Source of the DNA: an uncultured Bermanella sp.
GTDB lineage: Bacteria; Pseudomonadota; Gammaproteobacteria; Pseudomonadales; Oceanobacteraceae
Length of the DNA stretch: 39,214 bases
NCBI GenBank assembly: GCA_913058575.1
Contig: CAJXRF010000053.1
Span: 1-39,214 of the forward strand
Direction: 5' to 3'
This document shows, piece by piece, positions 24,998 through 33,073 of the stretch (positions are counted from its first letter, which is position 1; the number at the start of each line of letters is the position of its first letter). The position numbers and the translations under genes were made by a program. The notes beneath the pieces were generated by a model. It was not told the DNA's origin. It saw only the letters and a program-made list of their open reading frames with translations, and searched no databases.

Positions 24998-25023
24998 TAA
25001 AAAAGGAGCCCTTTACAGGGCTC
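24998..25023 (-). terminator. Intrinsic terminator of the PLC-like gene
   Basis: GAGCCC and GGGCTC form a perfect stem with a six-base loop (CTTTAC region), and on the minus strand CCTTTTTT follows directly. It lies nine bases beyond the stop of the secreted phospholipase-like gene. A second inverted repeat (AGGGCG/CGCCCT, about 24969-24998) overlaps it. Confidence 0.88.
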
Positions 25024-25031
25024 AAACAGGC

Positions 25032-27143
25032 TTAATCTTCTTCACACCCCGTAAACTCAAAGTCACCGTTGCTTTTATATCCAAAACACGCGCCTCCTTG
25101 TAAGTTCCACGGATTACTGCCCCACAACAAATGCCCCTGGCTGTCGTATTCCCAACCAGCATCAGCCGAATCACAGGCCACCGAACCAAAATTGCCATCA
25201 CCAGTGTAGGTGTAACAAGCGCCGCCACTTAATCCCCAGGGATTCCAGTTTCCACCCCAAGAGTCTCGCTTAAACTGAAGCTTGCCACTATCAAAATAAA
25301 ACTTATGGTCAACATCCTTACAATCAACCACAGTGAACTCACCATCCCCTACGTAATCAAGGCAGGCGCCATCTTCTAGTCCCCACCAGGTATAATCTGT
25401 GTCGCCCCAGTTGCTGTGGCGAAACTGTAATTTATTGTCGTCTCTAAACTCCCAAACATAAGTATCGTATGCCGAAGATCCCACTGCGCTGCCCGTGGCG
25501 GCTGGCTGATTGGTAATACACGCTTGGTCGGTAAAATGAAAACGTACTTCATAATCATCACACTCACCGCCGTTATCGGTATCAATGCACACTAGGCCAT
25601 TTGCCCAAGAATTTAACAATAAAATTTGACCGGTTTCACTGGCTGCCATGCCATCGCTAATGCGACGCGCATCAAATCCTACTGCGCCGTCTTCACAAAA
25701 AATATTGCCTTCATCATGATGTAGCTCAATGTGCTCCCAATCACCGCTGCCAAATACCACCGAATCGGAACCACCTGGATTATCACGGTCTAGCCACTCG
25801 CTGGCGTAAGAACCAACTTTAAAGACACCCTCTTCCAATGTGTCAGAATAATTTAACCAAATACGTGACTCTCCAGCATCGTAGGCAATATTTCCCAGCG
25901 CAAGATTTTCCATGGCGTTACGAGGCGTATCAAAGTGCCAGCCAGCACCTAATGCTTGGCAAGCTTGCTCGCCACCACTCCACGCCACAGCATTCTGGCT
26001 AATAGCCCACTGGCCTTCAATCACGGCCATGTCTTTAGAATATAAATCGCCCGTTAAAGAGTTTTTACATGCCACACGCTGCACATCGCTGCATGATTGG
26101 TCGTTCCAACGGTTATGGTCATAGGTGGTGCGTAATTCCGCACAGTCTTCGCCATTATTGTCATTAGGCTCCCCTTCATTCCATGACCACCTGGCGTCTA
26201 CATCCATACGGCCATCATTCCCCCAGATATTATGCAAATTCACCGCAGACTTACCCGCTTGCCAGTATTCAATAATGTCTGAGCCAGTGATATCCAATTC
26301 ATCGTTGGAAGTGGGAAAGCCATCTTGTTCCCAAACTCGGTAACTGTGTAATCCCCCATCATTTTTAAACATGTAATCCATCACTTCATGATAATCACCG
26401 CCATCGTAGCCGCTGAAATACAGAGCAATTCGTTTACCTTTATTTAAAATGTGCTGACGAGTCAGTTCCGTAGCAGGAAAGTCTACCGCGCTGTGGCTAA
26501 AGTATTCGCCTTCGGGGAAGTCATTACGGTAGTCTTCAGGCGTGTAAATTCGGTCCGCACCAATTTCCCCCACCAAAGACTTTAATAAAATATCGTATTC
26601 ACCAGATTCATCTAGATTGGTTTCAATATAAATAATCGCGGTTCTATCACTGCCGTTTTGTTCCTGAGCATCAGCCCAGTTAGATATTTGCTCCAGCACG
26701 CCATCCAATGGAATATCATCATAAAATGGTGTGTCGCAAAAACCACCGTGACACACCACCGGATCGGATTCATCACCGGTGATAAGGTCCCAATAATTCT
26801 GATAAGTTTTTACATCCAGCTCTATCCACTCAATGCCTTCGTAAAGTTGCGAATCTATTGGAATTACCTGTTGGGGCCAATAAATTATTCCATTAATAGC
26901 GGAGTTATACGCGTTATGACTGCCCACAAAGTTAGTGTGTATTATGGGTGTATCAAGCGTTAACTTACGCTGCAGTGCTAAGGCATATTCGGCCTCATGA
27001 TCATTCGAATTACTTACTTCGTATGGCAAGCCAAACTGCTCTAACATGCTGGTAGCATCGGTGTTTGCCATGACCTGAGATCCGCTGGCCATCATGACTG
27101 AGCCCGCTAGATAACTGAGTATCCGCTTATTAATTTTTCCCAC
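25032..27143 (-). CDS. Secreted PI-PLC-like protein with lectin-like and C-terminal repeat modules
   Basis: The 703-residue protein starts with a signal peptide (to about residue 26). Residues about 65-290 look like a Ca2+-dependent phosphoinositide phospholipase C domain: FVGSHNAYN with His76, IEWIELDV with acidic metal ligands, and VVCHGGFCD with second His132. Next comes a C-type-lectin-like stretch (WNEGEPNDNNGEDCAEL, then WNDQSC and ACK). The last 150 residues hold three repeats of about 45 residues with W.L..GAC..Y.GDG.F...C. The domains suggest an exported enzyme that binds a surface or glycan and cleaves phosphodiester lipids. Catalytic activity is inferred from the two histidines. 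Confidence 0.78.
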   Translation of the reverse strand: MGKINKRILSYLAGSVMMASGSQVMANTDATSMLEQFGLPYEVSNSNDHEAEYALALQRKLTLDTPIIHTNFVGSHNAYNSAINGIIYWPQQVIPIDSQLYEGIEWIELDVKTYQNYWDLITGDESDPVVCHGGFCDTPFYDDIPLDGVLEQISNWADAQEQNGSDRTAIIYIETNLDESGEYDILLKSLVGEIGADRIYTPEDYRNDFPEGEYFSHSAVDFPATELTRQHILNKGKRIALYFSGYDGGDYHEVMDYMFKNDGGLHSYRVWEQDGFPTSNDELDITGSDIIEYWQAGKSAVNLHNIWGNDGRMDVDARWSWNEGEPNDNNGEDCAELRTTYDHNRWNDQSCSDVQRVACKNSLTGDLYSKDMAVIEGQWAISQNAVAWSGGEQACQALGAGWHFDTPRNAMENLALGNIAYDAGESRIWLNYSDTLEEGVFKVGSYASEWLDRDNPGGSDSVVFGSGDWEHIELHHDEGNIFCEDGAVGFDARRISDGMAASETGQILLLNSWANGLVCIDTDNGGECDDYEVRFHFTDQACITNQPAATGSAVGSSAYDTYVWEFRDDNKLQFRHSNWGDTDYTWWGLEDGACLDYVGDGEFTVVDCKDVDHKFYFDSGKLQFKRDSWGGNWNPWGLSGGACYTYTGDGNFGSVACDSADAGWEYDSQGHLLWGSNPWNLQGGACFGYKSNGDFEFTGCEED

Positions 27144-28583
27144 TGATTTTCGCCTTTTATAATTATTTTTTAGGTTCTAGATTATTCAGTAAATTAGTTT
27201 TGAATCCCTTCCCTAATGTCGCGGTCTAAATACATCAATAACAAAGACGATTCAGGCAACTCAATCCTTTGAAAAAATATGCATGGTTAAACGCCCCAAA
27301 AAGCATATTCCACGGCAATTTTAACGCTAATTTAAACAAGGATAGATAGGCAATACTTGAGGGAAAATACTCAACGCTTGTTAAGTTGGCTCATACGGAC
27401 GTATAGATTAGAAAGCTGAAAATAAAAGGATCGAATAATTTAAACGGTTAACTTAAACAGCCTCAAAGATTAGCATTTTATCTATAAAGTAATGAATACA
27501 ATAATGTAATGCTAATACTGGCCATTTTTACTTTAGTGCTTTATGCAACCCCCTTTTGCGAATTTGCAACTCTAGCTTAGCCCCTAGATTCAGTACAATT
27601 CCATCAACATTTAAAACTCAACACATTCACAAACAATGAATTAAAACCACCAGAAAGCAATCATGCAAAAAGACACTGTTTTATTTAAAGCAGGCACAGT
27701 TATCGAAATATCGTTTGCCCGTATTAACCAAGGAAAAGAGTCCTAACTGTTTGGCCAGTACTTCCCCCAAGGTAATGCCTATTTTAAGTGAGCTAGGCGG
27801 TCAATCTTTAGGATCATTCGCCATCACAGAATCAAAAAGTGAACTAGACAAACCTCAAATAAGCGCCCTATTTTAATGGCCCAGCCTTGAAGCCTTTGAA
27901 GCATTGCACAGGGATTCACGATTTCTAGAGATTAAAGTCATTCGTGACGATGCATTGAAATACTTATCAAATGGACATTTTTCGAAGTAAAAAAAGATAC
28001 AGTATTTGCCTTTATAGAAGGCCACGACTATGCTCTTTTCACAAAAAATGGTTTACAAAAGCCTAACGAAAACTCCTTATAGGAAAACGGCCCAAGCATT
28101 TGTTTTGACTTAGTTAAAACATCAAAGCAAGACTATAAAATTGGCTATGCTAAAATTTCAAGTTGGAATGAGCAATCCCATCACACAACAGGTAGTCCAG
28201 AAGCCTCACTCAATACTTTTAAAATTCAACGTAATTTCCCACAGTAATCGCTTTATCAACATTTGTTTTTAGCTAGCAAAAAATCACCTAGAAGAATCAT
28301 AAAGAGCACTTAAAAGTGTCCTTTACGATTATTTTTTTATTAGGATAAATCTATCCGACCCTTTATATTGTAATTCAATTTTTTAAATGTAGCCGTTACA
28401 TCTAAACGGCGAACCCGCTAATTTAAAGCCACTGAAATACTCCTAGCCATAAGCTACTAAAATTGGCTTTTCCCGCCCTATCTTCTATGCTTTAAAGGCA
28501 TCATTGGGGTGCGTCTTCAATCTACATCACGTTAAATCAACATTATAACTTGGCTATTTCACAACCCAATACGAGCGCTTCAC
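27144..28583. other. Gene-poor region with one decayed gene
   Basis: About 1.4 kb without an intact gene. From 27663 to 28247 it holds the pseudogene described separately. The flanks (27144-27662 and 28248-28583) are AT-rich. I see no RNA gene, insertion-sequence end or repeat in them. The promoter of the PLC-like gene must lie at its left end and that of the solute-binding gene at its right. Confidence 0.6.
27663..28247 (+). pseudogene. Decayed gene, possibly DUF1330-related
   Basis: Three coherent reading segments run in one direction but in different frames. The first starts at ATG 27663 and stops at TAA 27744. The second (from about 27775) reads LSELGGQSLGSFAI, a TAA at 27874, then WPSLEAFEALHRDSRF and KYLSNGHF. 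The third, after a frameshift near 27980, reads EVKKDTVFAFIEGHDYALF, a TAG at 28080, and continues to TAA 28245-28247. The GG..L..F, WPS.EAFEAL pattern resembles DUF1330 proteins but the match is from memory and weak. At least three stops and two frameshifts show that it is dead. Confidence 0.6.
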
Positions 28584-29336
28584 ATGTCATTACTTTCACT
28601 GCTAACGGTTTTAGTTCTGCTTTCTAGCCTCTCTTATGCCAATGCTAATGACTGCCAGAAATTAACCGTATCGGGCTCTAATCAATGGCGACCTATTGCT
28701 TATAGCAATGAAGATAAAACTCAGGCCCTAGGTATTGCTTATGATGTCACCCAAGAACTGGCCAAGGCGTTGAATCTTCCCGTCACCCTTGATGTAAAAA
28801 TGCCCTGGGCACGGGCGATGAAGATGCTAGATGATGGCGAGATAGATATGATGGCAGGGGTTTACTGGACGCAACAAAGAAAAGATAAATACCTATTTAC
28901 CCTACCCGTCACTAATGACACTCTGAATATCTTTGTTAAACGAGGCAATGAATTTAACTACCAAGAGTTTGAAGATTTAGCCGGTAAGAGGCTTGATTTA
29001 ATCAGAGGCACCAGCTTAGGCAACGAATTTGATAACTACATAGTCGATCATCTTGAAATTTCAGAAGTGAATACCTTTAAGCAACAAATGGCGCGCCTTA
29101 ATATTGGCCGTTCTGACATCGTCGTGGTAGACCCATTTACCGCAGCTTCCGTGTTAAAGGAATTAAAACTAAAATCTGAAATTGTTATGTTGGCTACCCC
29201 AATAGCCGTTAACCCTGTGCACTTAATATTTTCTAAAAAATCCCCCTGCATTACACACCTAAACATGATGAACCGAATAATTAAAAAATTACAAAAAAGT
29301 GGCAGGTTAAACGCTATACGAGATAAGTATTTGTGA
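28584..29336 (+). CDS. Orphan periplasmic solute-binding protein (SBP_bac_3 type)
   Basis: A 250-residue protein with a signal peptide (SLLTVLVLLSSLSYANA). The mature chain matches the type II periplasmic binding protein pattern: LTVSGSNQWRPIAY, IAYDVTQELAKALN, MPWARAMKMLDDGEIDMMAG and a second lobe with DLIRGTSLGNEFD. It has no neighbouring permease or ATPase. It shares fold but little sequence with the other orphan solute-binding protein at 20301-21065. The Shine-Dalgarno site is weak. The ligand is unknown; amino-acid-like ligands are common in the family. Confidence 0.87.
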   Translation: MSLLSLLTVLVLLSSLSYANANDCQKLTVSGSNQWRPIAYSNEDKTQALGIAYDVTQELAKALNLPVTLDVKMPWARAMKMLDDGEIDMMAGVYWTQQRKDKYLFTLPVTNDTLNIFVKRGNEFNYQEFEDLAGKRLDLIRGTSLGNEFDNYIVDHLEISEVNTFKQQMARLNIGRSDIVVVDPFTAASVLKELKLKSEIVMLATPIAVNPVHLIFSKKSPCITHLNMMNRIIKKLQKSGRLNAIRDKYL

Positions 29337-29350
29337 GTTTTTAAATAGAA

Positions 29351-29373
29351 AGGGCTAGGAAAAACCCAGCCCT
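29351..29373. terminator. Hairpin between convergent genes
   Basis: AGGGCT and AGCCCT flank a loop with GGAAAAACCC, forming a short GC-rich stem. It lies between the solute-binding gene and the small convergent gene at 29404 and may terminate either. The U-tract is weak. Confidence 0.55.
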
Positions 29374-29403
29374 GTGCTTTACGGCAACGTTACCTATTTA
29401 CAA

Positions 29404-29733
29404 CTAAGATCCTCCGGCGTTAAAAAGTTGCTCCTCCATATGCTGTTGGGCTCTTTTTTTATCATATGCCTGTCTAGATGCCTTAATTTCCTCAAATTTA
29501 CCCTCTGGTAATGAAGCAAATACTTCCTTAATGGCTAAACCTAAAAGCTCGCCAGCCATGCAGCGAGCATCATTACCGTACATGGCGGCCATGGCCTTAA
29601 GGTCATCGAATAACTCGGTTGAAATGGGTGCTTGCACAAGATGAACGCAAGAGCTTTTCATATCGCAATTGGCTGCATCACCTGGTTTTCCGCTGACCAG
29701 TTTATTGGCATATTGGGCAATTTCATTGTTCAT
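29404..29733 (-). CDS. Hypothetical small protein
   Basis: The ATG at 29733 is chosen because GGAGG lies five bases upstream; an ATG seven codons earlier would place that site inside the gene. The 109-residue product is soluble, with three cysteines (in NCDMKSSC and ARCMAG) and a helical C-terminus ending EEQLFNAGGS. I do not recognise a family. The segment PISTELFDDLKAMAAMYG resembles a short ribbon-helix-helix-like or helical pairing region, but this is only an impression. It stands alone. Confidence 0.7.
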   Translation of the reverse strand: MNNEIAQYANKLVSGKPGDAANCDMKSSCVHLVQAPISTELFDDLKAMAAMYGNDARCMAGELLGLAIKEVFASLPEGKFEEIKASRQAYDKKRAQQHMEEQLFNAGGS

Positions 29734-29935
29734 AAAACCTCCAATGATTAACAAGTGGTGGGGGAAATAAGCATTAACACTTTGGTTTTAATACTTATTT
29801 AAAGTATAAGAATTTACAATACTTTATACATGGCTATGTTATAGCCCTGCGATGTAGGAGAGTAAAGCTGAGGCAAGTGGTTATTCAATAACCCTATAAA
29901 GAAAGAAAAAAGCCAGTTGTATGATTATTTAAAGG

Positions 29936-29982
29936 TATAAAAAATATAGCAGCTAAATCAGCTTAACTCAGCTGCTATATTT
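29936..29982 (-). terminator. Intrinsic terminator of the alkylsulfatase gene
   Basis: AAATATAGCAGCT and AGCTGCTATATTT pair in a perfect 13-base stem with a 15-base loop. On the minus strand the stem runs into a stretch of Us. It lies about 50 bases beyond the alkylsulfatase stop. Confidence 0.8.
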
Positions 29983-30031
29983 CTAATTGCACTTAAAAAT
30001 AGTTTTTAACCCTGTTCATTAGAAATATGGT

Positions 30032-31816
30032 TTAGCGCACGACTAATCTATCCATAAAGATATGTTCATCAAAGGCTTTACCAAAAGCTCTTAACGATAA
30101 AATACTCCCCTCATAGTTGGCTAAACCGTCAAGCAGCGCTTGTGCCATATCGGTTTCTTTTTTTGCTATTTTAATAAAGGTATCACGGGTCATGGTCAGG
30201 CTGGCATCGGCATTTTCAGCTAAGCCATCGCTCACCAATAACACGCTGTTGCGCAGTTGTGTGGTCACTTTTTCATTGGTATCCGTTAAATGATAGGTAA
30301 TGGTTAACTGGTCGTCTTGTATGTCTTCAGCTTTTACTCGGTAACGCAACACTTCCAGAATATCTTTGGCCGACATACTGTCTAATCGAGTGGCGCCGTA
30401 CTGTTTCATTAAGTTTTGACCCTCAGCACGAGGATTAAGCTTACCCTCTAATTCTAAAGCCGACGTCAAATACCATGAACGCCATGTGGTATTGATTTCG
30501 CTGTAACCCATTTGTCTAAAGGCATGGGCCTTGAGTTGTCTGGCCGCGGTATCGTCATGATCAACCCGAATTAAATAGGTCAGTAACTCAGCTGAAAATT
30601 GAAAGTCATCTTTGTTATACGCTTCTTTAGCTGCAGCATATACTTGGTCACGCCCACCCATTAATTTTATATGACGACGTGCCGACTCGGCTGGAGCCGT
30701 AGGGCGATATTCAATGGCGTCCCCGCTAAAATACCCCATTAAACCGGTAAATATTTGCGGGGCTATGTGACGGAAGCTGCCGTACATTTCTTGCGAGAAT
30801 GATCCGTTTTCGAGGTATTCAGGCACTTTTGTAAACTGGGCTTTTAATTCTTCAATGCCGTAACCTTTGTTAATGTAGCGAATGGATTGATCGTTAATCC
30901 ACTGCACTAAATCACGGTATTTTGTCACCGTTTCTTTAATTTTTTGTTTGCCGGTAATGGGCACCAAATGCGAGCCCAAAAGATATTCTACGTCGTAGCT
31001 TAACACCGCATCCACGGCGCGAATGTAACCTTCTGGCTCACGGTATTTGGCCCCACGAATGGTGTAAATATTAGGCACAGAATGAAAAATTTCATCCCCC
31101 ACTGTTACCGCTTTAAATTGCGGAAAGTAAATGCCAAATTCTGATTTCGCTTCGCCGCCGGTGTAAAATATATCCAGCTCGATGCCTTCAATGGTGATGG
31201 ATGTATTTTCTGAAAAGGTATCGGTAGGCGCAATGTACCCCGCATGGCCACCTTGGTATTTGGTACCGCAACAACCATGGTAATGATTTTCTTCTTTAGG
31301 CAATGCCATGCCATTGTAGTAAATAACACGCACCGCTTGGGCCGGTGCCGTCGGGCCAAACTCACTGTTCATTTCTTCAACGAAGTTATCCCACGCGAAA
31401 ATTTTCACCTTGCCCGCTTTTACATCGCTTGCCGATACCAAACCCGTGGTGCCGCCAAAGTGATCGGGGTGATGGTGAGAATAAAAAATAGTGGTAATGG
31501 GCTTATCACTGAATTTACGAATTTCGGCTAAAATTTCTACACCCTGCTGATGGGTTAGCCCGGTGTCATAAACAATCAGGCCGTTATCTCCTTCCACTAC
31601 AATGCTGTTAGCTGGCCAGTCGTCACTATTATTAATAGACCACAATTTATGATTACCAATTTGATACACCTTGGGCTCAAAGTGTTTACGGTGCTCTTCA
31701 AACACTTCTGGCTGGTGAGATTGCACGGTAATTTCGCTACTTGGATTGGGCTGGGAACAGCCACTGGCCATCAGCAGCAGCGCGGGCACCAGAATTAGGG
31801 ATAGTGTCTTTATCAT
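30032..31816 (-). CDS. Alkylsulfatase lipoprotein (metallo-beta-lactamase fold, SdsA type)
   Basis: The 594-residue protein has a lipoprotein signal with lipobox MASGC (Cys20). The metallo-beta-lactamase domain (about 50-300) has the zinc motif HHHPDH at 114-119. A dimerisation domain follows (about 370-450, with GYFSGDAIEYRP, GGRDQVYAAA and TWRSWYLTSALEL), then a C-terminal SCP2-like domain. This three-domain order is that of SdsA1 and other linear alkylsulfatases, which hydrolyse alkyl sulfate esters such as dodecyl sulfate to alcohol and sulfate. The start at 31816 is preferred over 31843 because GAGAGTGA precedes it and it gives a standard signal peptide. The divergent AraC-type gene probably regulates it. 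Confidence 0.92.
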   Translation of the reverse strand: MIKTLSLILVPALLLMASGCSQPNPSSEITVQSHQPEVFEEHRKHFEPKVYQIGNHKLWSINNSDDWPANSIVVEGDNGLIVYDTGLTHQQGVEILAEIRKFSDKPITTIFYSHHHPDHFGGTTGLVSASDVKAGKVKIFAWDNFVEEMNSEFGPTAPAQAVRVIYYNGMALPKEENHYHGCCGTKYQGGHAGYIAPTDTFSENTSITIEGIELDIFYTGGEAKSEFGIYFPQFKAVTVGDEIFHSVPNIYTIRGAKYREPEGYIRAVDAVLSYDVEYLLGSHLVPITGKQKIKETVTKYRDLVQWINDQSIRYINKGYGIEELKAQFTKVPEYLENGSFSQEMYGSFRHIAPQIFTGLMGYFSGDAIEYRPTAPAESARRHIKLMGGRDQVYAAAKEAYNKDDFQFSAELLTYLIRVDHDDTAARQLKAHAFRQMGYSEINTTWRSWYLTSALELEGKLNPRAEGQNLMKQYGATRLDSMSAKDILEVLRYRVKAEDIQDDQLTITYHLTDTNEKVTTQLRNSVLLVSDGLAENADASLTMTRDTFIKIAKKETDMAQALLDGLANYEGSILSLRAFGKAFDEHIFMDRLVVR

Positions 31817-32010
31817 TATTGTCACTCTCAATTTATAAGGCATAAGCCAGTATAATCAGATAATTTACGCTACTATTAGCCAAATAAGCGGTAAAAATAT
31901 CCAATATTGACTGATTAGAACCCTTTAAGAGTAGATTGCGTCCCTTAGTGAGCATAGTCATCAGGATAGCGGTGACCCTTCATACTTTTGGTAAATTGCT
32001 AGGAACCCAA

Positions 32011-33009
32011 ATGACAGAGGAAAAAGTGACAGAAGAAAAAAACCAAATATTCCCTTTGGCCCAGACCAACATCAAAGAGTTGGTGGACCATTTAGAGAGC
32101 TTGTCTGAAGATGTACAAACCAAACTGCGCCAGACACAAGGGCAAGATCTCAACGCCCACAGCACATTACAGGGCTGGCAATTGGCCAGTGGCTTGGAGC
32201 TGCTAAGTTGGAAGGTTACTTTGTGGCACCCCATGGAATACCAGCGAACCGCCGAGCCCGATCACCCTGTGTGGTCAATCATGTTAACCGACTCCAGCCA
32301 TTTAGTAGCCAGTGACGGGAATCAATCTTCCCCTAGCTCTAATAGTCGCGGCGGTACTATTTATCTTTACAACCACCACTTGTCCTTAGATGTGGTACTG
32401 GAAGGGCAAGGACAGGTTCAATTGTTATTGATTCGTCTAAAGCCAGACGCTTGGAAACATTTACTGCAAAAACCACCGTCACACGTGAAGGCATTTATTG
32501 AAGATACTCAGCCTCGCTTTCATGGCTTTGATTTACAGGGCGCTTGTGAAGAAAATTTTAGACAATTGCTAAGGGACGATATTGATAGCCATGACACGTG
32601 GGGCAGGCTGCAAGCCACACTGGGCATTTGTAATAGTGTATTTTCGCAATTGGGGCAGCGAGCACCTGCTCTGACCACTTCGGCATTACGACCACGGGAC
32701 AGCCAGCGTATTCATAAGGCTCGCTTGTTATTAGTGCAAGATTTTCAAACCCCATTGTCATTGGCCGAGATAGGCACTCAAGTAGGTTTAGGGCGCGATA
32801 AACTACGACAGCTTTTTCAACAAGTGTATGGCACCACACCCCATAAGTATTACCAACAACAGCGCATGCAGGAAGCACGGCGCTTAATTTTAGAAGAAGG
32901 GCTTTCTGCCATGAACGCAGGTTTTCAAGTGGGCTATAGCCACTTGGGGCATTTTGCTCAGGAATTTAAAAAGCAGTTTGGGTGTTTACCTAAGGATTGT
33001 AAGGGATAA
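32011..33009 (+). CDS. AraC family transcriptional regulator
   Basis: The protein of 332 residues (from ATG 32011, with AGGA just upstream; earlier in-frame starts lie in a region without a Shine-Dalgarno site) ends in an AraC/XylS DNA-binding domain. Two helix-turn-helix units are visible: LSLAEIGTQVGLGRDKLRQLFQQ and AMNAGFQVGYSHLGHFAQEFKKQFG. The PLSLAEIGTQVGLGRDKL form is close to PchR-like regulators. The N-terminal half is a distinct, unrecognised ligand domain. It is divergent from the alkylsulfatase across about 190 bases, so it is a good candidate for its activator. Confidence 0.9.
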   Translation: MTEEKVTEEKNQIFPLAQTNIKELVDHLESLSEDVQTKLRQTQGQDLNAHSTLQGWQLASGLELLSWKVTLWHPMEYQRTAEPDHPVWSIMLTDSSHLVASDGNQSSPSSNSRGGTIYLYNHHLSLDVVLEGQGQVQLLLIRLKPDAWKHLLQKPPSHVKAFIEDTQPRFHGFDLQGACEENFRQLLRDDIDSHDTWGRLQATLGICNSVFSQLGQRAPALTTSALRPRDSQRIHKARLLLVQDFQTPLSLAEIGTQVGLGRDKLRQLFQQVYGTTPHKYYQQQRMQEARRLILEEGLSAMNAGFQVGYSHLGHFAQEFKKQFGCLPKDCKG

Positions 33010-33017
33010 GTTAAGGC

Positions 33018-33036
33018 CACCGCTCTTTTGGCGGTG
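33018..33036 (+). terminator. Possible weak hairpin after the AraC gene
   Basis: CACCGC and GCGGTG form a six-base GC-rich stem around TCTTTTG just past the regulator stop. No U-tract is adjacent; TTTTTT appears about 20 bases later. Weak candidate. Confidence 0.4.
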
Positions 33037-33073
33037 CATGTATCTACCCCAATTTTTTCACAGAACAAAGCAC

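Noticed and set aside
26658-26963. 101-residue plus-strand frame inside the PLC-like gene
   Set aside because: Antisense to a well-supported domain; no ribosome-binding site.
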